The notes under the pieces were generated by a model. That model had not been told where the DNA came from and ran no database searches. It worked only from the letters and a program-made list of their open reading frames with translations. This document shows, one piece after another, positions 56,436 to 64,000 of a stretch of DNA of 64,000 bases. Made by a program: the position numbers and the translations under genes. Positions within the stretch are counted from its first letter, which is position 1; every line of letters starts with the position of its first letter. Origin of the DNA: Photobacterium carnosum (lineage in GTDB: Bacteria > Pseudomonadota > Gammaproteobacteria > Enterobacterales > Vibrionaceae); the NCBI RefSeq assembly GCF_002849605.1, contig NZ_NPIB01000001.1, forward strand, positions 372,001 through 436,000. Direction: 5' to 3'.

Positions 56436-59201
56436 GTGCATACTAGTCCTAACGATTATAAGCAGTATCGCTACCTCACTTTAGCGAATGAACTTCGAGT
56501 ATTACTCGTACATGATGCTGAAGCACCTCGTTCTGCTGCTGCCTTATCGGTAGAGATTGGTCATTTTGATGATCCTATGGATCGCCAAGGTATGGCACAC
56601 TTCCTTGAGCATATGCTATTTCTTGGCACTGAAAAATACCCGCGTGTTGGTGAGTTCCAAACGTTTATCAACCGTAATGGCGGTAGTAATAATGCGTGGA
56701 CAGGCACCGAAAATACGACCTTTTTCTTTGAAATCAGTCCCCATAATTTTGAGGAGGGACTCGATCGCTTTGGGCAATTTTTTACCGCCCCATTATTCAA
56801 TGAAGATGCCGTTGATAAAGAACGACAAGCCGTTGATTCTGAATATAAACTAAAAATAAAAGACGATGTTCGTCGTTTATATCAAGTGCAAAAAGAAACC
56901 ATCAATCAAGCGCATCCTTTTGCCAAGTTTTCTGTTGGCGATCTCACTACCCTTGATGATCGTAATGGTCAATCAGTACGTGATGATTTACTGGCTTTTT
57001 ATCATCAACATTATTCTGCTGATGTCATGGGGCTGGTGCTACTGGGTCCACAGTCATTAGATCAACTAGAACAATATACACAAGACTTCTTTAGCAAAAT
57101 CCCCAACGCTACCACTAAAAAGGTAGCAATAGACATGCCATTTATTACTGAAAATGAATGCCAGAAGTTCATTCAAATTGAACCTATAAAGGAATTGCGT
57201 AAGCTAACGTTATCGTTCGTAATGCCATCCGTTGATGCATATTATAAAATCAAACCATTATCCTATATTGCCCATTTATTAGGTAATGAAGGCTCTGGTA
57301 GTTTAATGGCGATTTTAAAACAACGGGGCTTAATCAATACTCTTACTGCGGGCGGTGGTGTCAGTGGTAATAATTTCCGCGAATTTACGATTAGTTTAAA
57401 TTTAACCCCTAAAGGTCAGCAACAAACCGATGAAATCGTTCAATGTGTATTTGCCTTTATTGCGCTAATAAAACAGCAAGGGTTAAATAATTGGCGTTAT
57501 CAAGAAAAGAAATCAGTATTAGAAATGGCTTTCCGCTACCAAGAAAAAAGCCGTCCTCTTGATACCGTTAGTTATTTGGTGATGAACCTTCTTCATTACA
57601 ACGCTGAAGATATTATCTACGGCGACTATATGATGGAAGGCTACGATCAAGACTTACTTGAACAATTATTGGCTTACTTTACTGTCAGTAATATGCGACT
57701 AACGTTAGTCGCACAAGGTGGGTATTACGATCGTGTAGCAGCTTGGTATGACACACCCTATTCAGTGACACCATTAACACCATTACAAATTGAACGCTGG
57801 ACTAATGTTAGCCTTGATGATGAATTATTATTGCCTGAAGCTAATATCTATTTGTGTGAACAATTTGAGCCATTACCGCTGGAGGCTGGATCAGAACTGC
57901 CTCCACAGTTAATTCAAGACCTGCCAGGCTTTCGATTATGGCATAAACAAGAACATGACTTCCGTGTACCAAAAGGCATTGTCTACGTTGCCATTGATAG
58001 CCCACACGCCGTCAGTTCAACGGCTAATATCGTTAAAACTCGCCTGTGTGTTGAGTTACTGTTAGAAGCGATTAATGAGTCAGCTTATCCGGCTGAAATA
58101 GCAGGAATGTCTTATAATCTTTATGCTCATCAAGGCGGCGTAACTCTACAACTTTCAGGCTTTAGTGAAAAACAACCCCAGTTGATGCAACTGATTTTAG
58201 CGCGTTTTAAAAATCGTCATTTTACCCAACAACGGTTTGATAATATCAAAGCCCAAATGTTACGTAATTGGCGTAATGTGGCTGAAGATAAACCCATTTC
58301 ACAGCTATTTAATCAACTAACGGGGTTATTACAACCCAACAATCCACCGTATCCACACCTCATTAAAGCACTAGAAACCATTACTATTGATGAACTGCCG
58401 CCATTTGTTGAGGCTATGTTTGCAGAGATACACATTGATACGTTTGTCTATGGTAATTGGGTCAAAAAAGATGCGTTAGCCCTAGCTGAAACATTAAAAG
58501 ATGCCTTTAGAGTAACCGATCAATTATACGGCGAGTCTCAACGCCCGTTAGTGCATTTAGAAAACAGCGGAACATTAACCTATGAGTTAGATTGTCACCA
58601 TGAAGACTCTGCTATTTTAATGTATTACCAATCACGCCAAACGACACCTAAAAAAATCGCCATTTATACGCTGGCAAACCATTTAATGTCGACTACGTTT
58701 TTCCACGAATTACGGACTAAACAACAACTCGGTTATATGGTGGGTACGGGTAATTTACCGTTAAATCGCCACCCTGGATTGATCTTATATATTCAATCCC
58801 CCGTAGCGGAACCCAGTTACTTATCTGAGGCTATAGATGATTTTACCAATGCTTTTGCACTCGTATTATTAGAGCTAAATGAAGCACAATGGCAAGCCAG
58901 TAAAAAAGGACTCATTGCACAGATATCTGAACCCGATACTAACCTACGTTCACGTGCACAACGATTCTGGGTCAGTATTGGAAATAAAGATGAAGATTTT
59001 AATCAGCGTCAATTAGTGGTTGAACAACTAAAAAAACTAAGCCGTGCAGACATGATTAAATTTATTGTTGATACGGTGAAGCCTCGAACAGCTAACCGTT
59101 TAGTGATGTATTACACAGGTAAAACGCATCATGATGCCGAGCCATTAACGATCGGCAAAGCAATTGAATCAATAACGGATTTTCAGAAAAACGCATACTA
59201 A
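56436..59201 (+). CDS. Insulinase-family metallopeptidase (pitrilysin type, M16A)
   Basis: Zinc protease of 921 residues composed of four half-barrel domains. The inverted zinc motif HxxEH is HFLEH (about residues 49-53 of GMAHFLEHMLFLGTEKYP), with the third ligand Glu near residue 130 in DSEYKLK (Glu of NIDSEY-type). GG-SNAWTGTENTTFFFEI follows, as in pitrilysin. No signal peptide is visible, so it seems cytoplasmic; E. coli pitrilysin is periplasmic and has one. The start is GTG 56436 with AGG ten bases upstream. Degrades peptides below about 7 kDa in relatives. Confidence 0.88.
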   Translation: MHTSPNDYKQYRYLTLANELRVLLVHDAEAPRSAAALSVEIGHFDDPMDRQGMAHFLEHMLFLGTEKYPRVGEFQTFINRNGGSNNAWTGTENTTFFFEISPHNFEEGLDRFGQFFTAPLFNEDAVDKERQAVDSEYKLKIKDDVRRLYQVQKETINQAHPFAKFSVGDLTTLDDRNGQSVRDDLLAFYHQHYSADVMGLVLLGPQSLDQLEQYTQDFFSKIPNATTKKVAIDMPFITENECQKFIQIEPIKELRKLTLSFVMPSVDAYYKIKPLSYIAHLLGNEGSGSLMAILKQRGLINTLTAGGGVSGNNFREFTISLNLTPKGQQQTDEIVQCVFAFIALIKQQGLNNWRYQEKKSVLEMAFRYQEKSRPLDTVSYLVMNLLHYNAEDIIYGDYMMEGYDQDLLEQLLAYFTVSNMRLTLVAQGGYYDRVAAWYDTPYSVTPLTPLQIERWTNVSLDDELLLPEANIYLCEQFEPLPLEAGSELPPQLIQDLPGFRLWHKQEHDFRVPKGIVYVAIDSPHAVSSTANIVKTRLCVELLLEAINESAYPAEIAGMSYNLYAHQGGVTLQLSGFSEKQPQLMQLILARFKNRHFTQQRFDNIKAQMLRNWRNVAEDKPISQLFNQLTGLLQPNNPPYPHLIKALETITIDELPPFVEAMFAEIHIDTFVYGNWVKKDALALAETLKDAFRVTDQLYGESQRPLVHLENSGTLTYELDCHHEDSAILMYYQSRQTTPKKIAIYTLANHLMSTTFFHELRTKQQLGYMVGTGNLPLNRHPGLILYIQSPVAEPSYLSEAIDDFTNAFALVLLELNEAQWQASKKGLIAQISEPDTNLRSRAQRFWVSIGNKDEDFNQRQLVVEQLKKLSRADMIKFIVDTVKPRTANRLVMYYTGKTHHDAEPLTIGKAIESITDFQKNAY

Positions 59202-59203
59202 AT

Positions 59204-59241
59204 AAAAACCCCCATTTATATTCAATAAATGGGGTTTTTAT
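59204..59241. terminator. Bidirectional terminator between the protease gene and fadJ
   Basis: AAAACCCCCATTTA/TAAATGGGGTTTT stem with A/T runs on both sides. Confidence 0.88.
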
Positions 59242-59253
59242 CATTATAAAGCA

Positions 59254-61356
59254 TTAATAAAACCGCTGTTCCGCTTGCGCCATCTTGACTAAATAATCAC
59301 ATGGCGCAAACCGATCGCCATAAGAATCACTGTATTGCCGCATCATATCAACCACTAAATCGATACCTAAATGATCCATGTACCTAAATGGCCCACCAAG
59401 AAATGGCGGAAAACCAATACCGAAGATGGCCCCAATATCACCATCACGAGCAGATTTAATTACCCCTTCATGTAAACAGCGCGCGGCTTCATTCAACATC
59501 ATTAACGTACAACGAATTGCAATATCCACTTCCGTTAATTGTTGTTGAGGCTCAACACCGAGCACGGTATAAATAGATTTATCTACTTCTTTATTGTTAG
59601 TGTTATACAAATAGAACCCTTTGCCGCTTTTACGGCCTTTTCGTCCATCTTGTTGTAACACATCAAACAGTGCAGGAGGGGCAAAACGCTCACCTAGCTC
59701 TGTGACCAAAATAGGACTGATCTTAGCGCCAATATCCACTCCAACCTCATCAAGTAATGTGATGGGTCCAACAGGAAAACCAAAATTAAGTAAGGCGGTA
59801 TCTATATGCTCAATCGGCTCGCCAGCTAATAATATTTGAGCCGCTTCATTCATATATGGCGCTAAAATACGATTAACATAAAAACCTGCTTTATCGGCAA
59901 CTACTATTGGCGTTTTGCCCTGTTTTTTTGCCAATGCAACCACGGTCGCAATGGTTGTTGCAGAGGTTGTTGCATGTGGAATAACTTCTACTAATGGCAT
60001 TTTTTCAACTGGGCTAAAATAGTGTAAGCCAACAATGTTTTGTGGTCGCTGCGCGTTTACCGCAATTTGATGAATCGGAATCGACGAAGTGTTAGTGGCA
60101 AAAATCGTGTGCTCTGATGTATTAGCTTCGACTTCTTGAACCATCTGTTGTTTTAGGGCGATATCTTCAAACACAGCTTCGATCACCACATCAGCATGCG
60201 CCATACCACGGTAATCAGTACTACCAGTAATACGTAACATCTGCTGTTGAAGTTGTGATTTTCGAATAATATGCCGCTGACGTTGTTGATTCAAAATAGC
60301 GTAGTTATACGCAAGCGCATGTTGAATACCGTCATTAGTAATATCTTTAATTCGCACCGCATAGCCAGCTTTAATAGCAGAAACATAAGCAATACCTCCC
60401 CCCATTAAACCGCCACCAAGTACGGCAATTCGCGTAATAGGATTAGGTTTAGCATCTGCCCCTAATTCTTTTTTCATCGCTGTAGTAGCAAAGAAAATAC
60501 TACGTAATGCACGTGATTCAGCAGTCATCACTAAATCACCAAATACTTTTGCTTCTTGCTCAAGCCCCGCTTCAACCCCTTTTTCTAAGCCATATTTTAC
60601 AGTATCTAAAATCGCATCAATAGCAGGGTAACAACCGCGCGCCTTTTGTTGGGCTTTTTTGGCTGCTTGATCAAACACTACACTTCGACCAAATGCATTG
60701 CCTGTCATCGCCCAATCTTGAAATGAATGGGTACGGATCGGTTTAGCGGTTAAAGCCACTTGTTCCGCCGCCTGTAGTAAAATACTCTGCGGGACAACTT
60801 GATCGACTAACCCTTTTTGTAATGCTTGCTTTGCTCGTACTTGTTTACCCGTTAACATTAATTCTAAGCCATGTGCAACACCAATCAACCGTGGTAGACG
60901 TTGGGTTCCACCAGAGCCGGGTAATAAACCTAATTGCACTTCAGGTAAGCCTAAACGTGTAATATCATCATCCGTACAAATTCGACTATGACACGCCAAA
61001 GCAAGCTCTAATCCCCCGCCTAAACACGGTCCATGAATAGCCGCAACAACATGAACAGGCAAATCTTCAAGAGCAGTAAATAACTGTTGGCCTTTAATCG
61101 CTAATGCTTCGGCCTCGGCTGCCGTTTTACATTCAGCCAGCATGCGAATATCAGCACCTGCAATGAAATTATCAGATTTACCTGAATAGACCACTAATCC
61201 TTTGAGATCGGTATGGGTGCTCAATTCCATAAAAACAGCACTGACTTGATCAGCAAAAGCCGCTTGTAAAGTATTCATTTTGTCATTGGCAACATCGATT
61301 TTAAGCCAACCAATGCCATTATCACCATAAGATAAACTAAATGCAGATTGCGTCAT
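59254..61356 (-). CDS. fadJ: Fatty-acid oxidation complex alpha subunit FadJ
   Basis: Bifunctional beta-oxidation protein of 700 residues. The N-terminal crotonase part has [22 protein letters not shown] and [15 protein letters not shown] (the catalytic Glu of enoyl-CoA hydratase). The hydroxyacyl-CoA dehydrogenase part begins near residue 307 with the NAD loop [17 protein letters not shown] and ends with its C-terminal domain ([17 protein letters not shown]). FadJ is the inducible, anaerobic-capable partner of FadI. The start ATG overlaps the fadI stop by one base (TAATG). The frame is open 16 codons upstream within fadI. Confidence 0.96.
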   Translation of the reverse strand: MTQSAFSLSYGDNGIGWLKIDVANDKMNTLQAAFADQVSAVFMELSTHTDLKGLVVYSGKSDNFIAGADIRMLAECKTAAEAEALAIKGQQLFTALEDLPVHVVAAIHGPCLGGGLELALACHSRICTDDDITRLGLPEVQLGLLPGSGGTQRLPRLIGVAHGLELMLTGKQVRAKQALQKGLVDQVVPQSILLQAAEQVALTAKPIRTHSFQDWAMTGNAFGRSVVFDQAAKKAQQKARGCYPAIDAILDTVKYGLEKGVEAGLEQEAKVFGDLVMTAESRALRSIFFATTAMKKELGADAKPNPITRIAVLGGGLMGGGIAYVSAIKAGYAVRIKDITNDGIQHALAYNYAILNQQRQRHIIRKSQLQQQMLRITGSTDYRGMAHADVVIEAVFEDIALKQQMVQEVEANTSEHTIFATNTSSIPIHQIAVNAQRPQNIVGLHYFSPVEKMPLVEVIPHATTSATTIATVVALAKKQGKTPIVVADKAGFYVNRILAPYMNEAAQILLAGEPIEHIDTALLNFGFPVGPITLLDEVGVDIGAKISPILVTELGERFAPPALFDVLQQDGRKGRKSGKGFYLYNTNNKEVDKSIYTVLGVEPQQQLTEVDIAIRCTLMMLNEAARCLHEGVIKSARDGDIGAIFGIGFPPFLGGPFRYMDHLGIDLVVDMMRQYSDSYGDRFAPCDYLVKMAQAEQRFY

Positions 61357-62666
61357 TATTCTGCCTCCAAAATCATTGCCACCCCAAGACCACCCGCAGC
61401 ACAAGCCGTATTTAATGCAAAACCACCGCCACGACGTTGTAATTCATGTAAGGTTTGAATGATCATTCTTGCGCCAGTCGCAGCAAAAGGATGACCATAA
61501 GCAATCGAACCACCGAGAACATTAAACTTGTCCATATCTATATCGCCAATAGCGTTATCTCGACCCAGTTTTTGTTGTGCAAATCGCTTAGAACCGAACA
61601 TCTTTACATTAGCTAACGTTTGAGCTGCAAACGCTTCATGCATGTCAATTAGGGTTAAATCACCAAGGGTCAATCCGGCGCGTTCAAGAGCTAATGGGCT
61701 CGCATAGGCTGGCCCCATTAGCATATCTTCAGCAACATCAATCGCAGCAAAAGCATAAGAACGAATATACCCAAGTGGCGTTAGACCAAGTTCTTTTGCC
61801 CGTCCTTCGCGCATTAATAATATTGCCGCAGCACCATCCGTTAATGGGGTCGAATTAGCCGCAGTAACACTGCCATATAGACGATCAAACACAGGTGTTA
61901 ACTTAGCGTATGCTGCCAATGTTGAATCTCGGCGAACATTATTGTCACGATCAATCCATTGTTGATAAGGCGCAAAAAATGCTGTCATAACTTCATTTTT
62001 GAGCAAACCATCTCGCCACGCCTGCGCAGCTAAACAGTGAGAACGGTGGGCAAAAGCATCTTGTTCTTCACGACTAATAGCATGACTTTTTGCCATTTGT
62101 TCCGCTGTTTGTCCCATGCTTAATCCGGTGGAATATTCAGCAACAGCGGGGGGAATAGGCATCAAATCTTTAACACCCAAGGTAGTGATTAATTTTAAAC
62201 GTGCTGGCATTGTTTTAGCTTTACTGAGCGCTAATAATGTTGCTGCCATCTTTTTACTTACCCCAATAGGAAGCATTGAGGTTGAATCAGCGCCGCCAGC
62301 AATACCAATATCTATCGTACCTGCCATAATGCTTTCTGTAACATTAACGGCAGCCTGAAAACTGGTTGCGCAGGCACGGGTGACACTATAAGCATCAGTA
62401 TGGGCACTCATTCCCGTCCCTAATACGATTTCACGCGCAATATTGGGCGCTTCTGGCATTTGAACAACCTGTCCAAATACAAGTTGTTCAATTAACTGGG
62501 GATCAAAATCAGCGGTTTGCAACATTTCGTTAATAACTAATTTGCCCAAATCAAGGGCTGATAAACGATCAAATACGGTTGATTGACGTGCGAATGGCGT
62601 TCGTAAACCGCTAACAATAGCAATACGCTCACCGTTACGTGTGGTGATATGTTGAAGACCCGTCAT
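61356..62666 (-). CDS. fadI: Fatty-acid oxidation complex beta subunit FadI (3-ketoacyl-CoA thiolase)
   Basis: Thiolase of 436 residues. Active-site cysteine in [11 protein letters not shown] near residue 99, the second region NGMTAANS-like [15 protein letters not shown], then [18 protein letters not shown] and the C-terminal [14 protein letters not shown] with the acid/base cysteine. E. coli FadI has 436 residues. It leads the fadI-fadJ operon with a FadR operator at 62706-62716, about 40-50 bases before the start. Confidence 0.96.
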   Translation of the reverse strand: MTGLQHITTRNGERIAIVSGLRTPFARQSTVFDRLSALDLGKLVINEMLQTADFDPQLIEQLVFGQVVQMPEAPNIAREIVLGTGMSAHTDAYSVTRACATSFQAAVNVTESIMAGTIDIGIAGGADSTSMLPIGVSKKMAATLLALSKAKTMPARLKLITTLGVKDLMPIPPAVAEYSTGLSMGQTAEQMAKSHAISREEQDAFAHRSHCLAAQAWRDGLLKNEVMTAFFAPYQQWIDRDNNVRRDSTLAAYAKLTPVFDRLYGSVTAANSTPLTDGAAAILLMREGRAKELGLTPLGYIRSYAFAAIDVAEDMLMGPAYASPLALERAGLTLGDLTLIDMHEAFAAQTLANVKMFGSKRFAQQKLGRDNAIGDIDMDKFNVLGGSIAYGHPFAATGARMIIQTLHELQRRGGGFALNTACAAGGLGVAMILEAE

Positions 62667-62705
62667 CGCAACTCCTTGTCACAATTATAATTAACCTACA
62701 TCGTG

Positions 62706-62716
62706 AGGTCAGACCA
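62706..62716 (-). promoter_or_regulatory. FadR operator upstream of fadIJ
   Basis: AGGTCAGACCA, the reverse of TGGTCTGACCT, matching the FadR core TGGTCNGACCA at all but one position. It lies 40-50 bases before fadI. Confidence 0.8.
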
Positions 62717-62903
62717 CATAATTGTAACCATAAAGTTATATAATTAAAAATATTTGTTTAAACTTTGCGATTAAATGACTTTAAAAGTAAAAAATACTCA
62801 TGTTTAAATGGGTGAAAACATAGAAAAGATCAATACTATTTAAAAAAGGTATTGTTATGATGGAAGATCTATTTGCAAGGAATAATAATGCATATAATTA
62901 AGA

Positions 62904-62934
62904 TAAAAAAAAACCACACCCTTAGGTATGGTTT
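62904..62934 (-). terminator. Orphan minus-strand terminator
   Basis: AAACCACACC/GGTATGGTTT stem (one mismatch, CTTA loop) followed on the minus strand by nine T. No annotated minus-strand gene lies upstream of it within 1 kb. Confidence 0.75.
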
Positions 62935-63273
62935 GAATTGATGCAGAAATAAATCTACATAATAAAATAATCAATTAACATAAAGCCAATTGCAAATCAG
63001 GAAAACCCTGATAGGAGAAAGTAAAGTCAGCCTTCAAAAGGAAGTTGTCATCTTGCTCAACAGACGGTATTAACTATTATTAAGTTATTCAACTTAACCA
63101 TAGCCGTACCATCAGATGACGCGACCACTATAACCTACCACTCAAAACAGAATTTGCACCAGATCAATTTTATTGCGGTTTATGCTATCTAAACTAGAAA
63201 AAACATAATACATCATCCAAAGGCTATTAGATGACATCATTAATTGATGCAATAACGCTAAACAGGCACATCA

Positions 63274-63837
63274 ATGATAAAAAAATTTTTTAGTAACAAA
63301 AAGACTTCTACTACGGTCTGTTTAAATATGGATAAACAAAAACGTTATGAAGCCCTTGTTAGAGCTTGGCATCAAGACCTATATCGCTATGCGTATTGGC
63401 TCTGCCATGATCCCCATATTGCCGAAGACTTAGTGCAAGAAACATGTCTCCGCGCATGGAAATCATTAGATAATTTACAAGATGATAACGCAGCAAAAGC
63501 ATGGTTAATCACTATTTTACGTCGTGAAAATGCACGTAGATTTGAACGAAAGCAATTTGATTTAGTCGATATTGATGATCACCATATAGCCGATACTAAA
63601 GCCAGTGTTGAAATGGATACCGAACAATATTTACTACATCGATTAATTATGAAACTAGCCCCTGAATACCGAGAACCTCTGATACTACAAGTCATGGCTG
63701 GTTTTAATGGTGATGAAATAGCCGAAATCTTAAATCTTAATCGTAATACAGTAATGACTCGGCTTTTTCGTGCTCGTAACCAATTAAAAGAACAACTTGA
63801 AAAGAAAACAACTCAACGGGGGAATCATCGTGGATGA
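63274..63837 (+). CDS. ECF sigma-70 family RNA polymerase sigma factor
   Basis: Sigma factor of 187 residues with region 2 (DLYRYAYWLCHDPHIAEDLVQETCLRAWKSL, about 36-66) and region 4 (LAPEYREPLILQVMAGFNGDEIAEILNLNRNTVMTRLFRARNQLK, about 128-172). It has no long N-terminal domain, so it is of the extracytoplasmic-function type. The start is ATG 63274 after AGGCAC; ATG 63328 is possible but has a poor ribosome site. The next gene overlaps by eight bases and is a DUF3379 protein. Sigma with a following regulatory partner suggests a sigma/anti-sigma couple. Confidence 0.9.
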   Translation: MIKKFFSNKKTSTTVCLNMDKQKRYEALVRAWHQDLYRYAYWLCHDPHIAEDLVQETCLRAWKSLDNLQDDNAAKAWLITILRRENARRFERKQFDLVDIDDHHIADTKASVEMDTEQYLLHRLIMKLAPEYREPLILQVMAGFNGDEIAEILNLNRNTVMTRLFRARNQLKEQLEKKTTQRGNHRG

Positions 63838-64000
63838 TCTAGAGTTTCGTCGCCGCCTTTTCGCGGATCCTAATGATAATGACCCGGAGCTGATTAAGAC
63901 TAAAAATCAGTCTACGACTAATCGTCATTTCTCTAATGAGTTGCAACAATTAGATCTTAAATTAAAACAAACGCTTAATGTTGATATTCCAGAAAACCTT
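63830..64000 (+). CDS. DUF3379 family protein, 5-prime part
   Basis: Fifty-seven codons from GTG 63830 run off the window: MDDLEFRRRLFADPNDNDPE, then a Lys/Gln/Asp-rich stretch with DLKLKQTLNVDIPENL. The MDDLEFRRRLxADPxDxDPE start is that of the DUF3379 family, which accompanies ECF sigma factors in Vibrionaceae and is a candidate anti-sigma factor; the family has a single membrane helix further on, not reached here. The GTG overlaps the sigma gene stop by eight bases. Confidence 0.85.
   Translation, partial: MDDLEFRRRLFADPNDNDPELIKTKNQSTTNRHFSNELQQLDLKLKQTLNVDIPENL

Larger units (their letters stand above)
62667..63273. other. Long spacer before the ECF sigma gene
   Basis: About 607 bases: FadR site (62706-62716), a strong minus-strand terminator (62904-62934), and two small hairpins at about 62996-63012 (ATCAGG/CCTGAT) and 63034-63047 (CCTTC/GGAAG). 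No protein gene is evident on either strand; a minus-strand RNA gene is possible (see findings). Confidence 0.5.

Overview
This 64 kb stretch is chromosomal DNA of a gammaproteobacterium of the family Vibrionaceae, most like Photobacterium. The reasons are: a toxR-toxS pair inserted between htpG and recR, an OmpU/OmpL-type porin, a chitin/N-acetylglucosamine block (chitobiase, nagE, nagB, nagC), a small anti-sigma-like DUF3379 gene behind an ECF sigma factor, and A+T-rich spacers. No rRNA or tRNA gene, CRISPR array, complete insertion sequence or prophage is visible. The assignment rests on recall of gene families and gene order; no database search was possible.

Layout. 0.2-3.6 kb: fldA, fur, glnS. 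3.8-10.9 kb: amino-sugar block, chitobiase (-), nagE (-), nagB (+), nagC (+), with two NagC boxes flanking a CRP site between nagE and nagB. nagA is absent, and NagE lacks its own IIA domain. 11-16 kb: Kef-type antiporter, asnB, gsk. 16-26 kb: hemH, adk, htpG, then toxRS (+), recR, ybaB, dnaX (with a programmed -1 frameshift site), apt, ybaN. 26-29 kb: DksA/TraR-type zinc finger, a YccT-type protein and the major porin. 29-33 kb: probable operon dinG-yfcA-priC-ybaM.

33-48 kb is the accessory and decaying part: MarC protein, a secreted protein broken by one in-frame stop, an operon mdlA-mdlB-(eukaryotic-type glutathione synthetase), fragments of an EamA permease and of a LysR regulator, nfsA, a SulP transporter, a VOC protein, three tiny basic or coupled ORFs, a two-transmembrane protein of unknown function, and two tandem-repeat arrays. 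This part ends at the 4.5S SRP RNA gene.

48.5-64 kb returns to conserved chromosome: membrane protein, atl, tesB, decR with a cysteine-synthase-fold enzyme, queC, prmB, smrB, sixA with a lipoprotein, a pitrilysin-type protease, fadIJ under a near-perfect FadR operator, and an ECF sigma factor with its DUF3379 partner running off the end.

How they fit together: the nag/chb block breaks down and imports chitin-derived sugars under NagC and CRP. toxRS probably controls the porin 6 kb away. adk-htpG-recR-dnaX-apt and dinG-priC are housekeeping and replication/repair genes in an order close to Escherichia coli. The most unusual item is the eukaryotic-family glutathione synthetase coupled to a heterodimeric ABC exporter. 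The least explained items are the gap regions at 45-48 kb and 62.7-63.3 kb.
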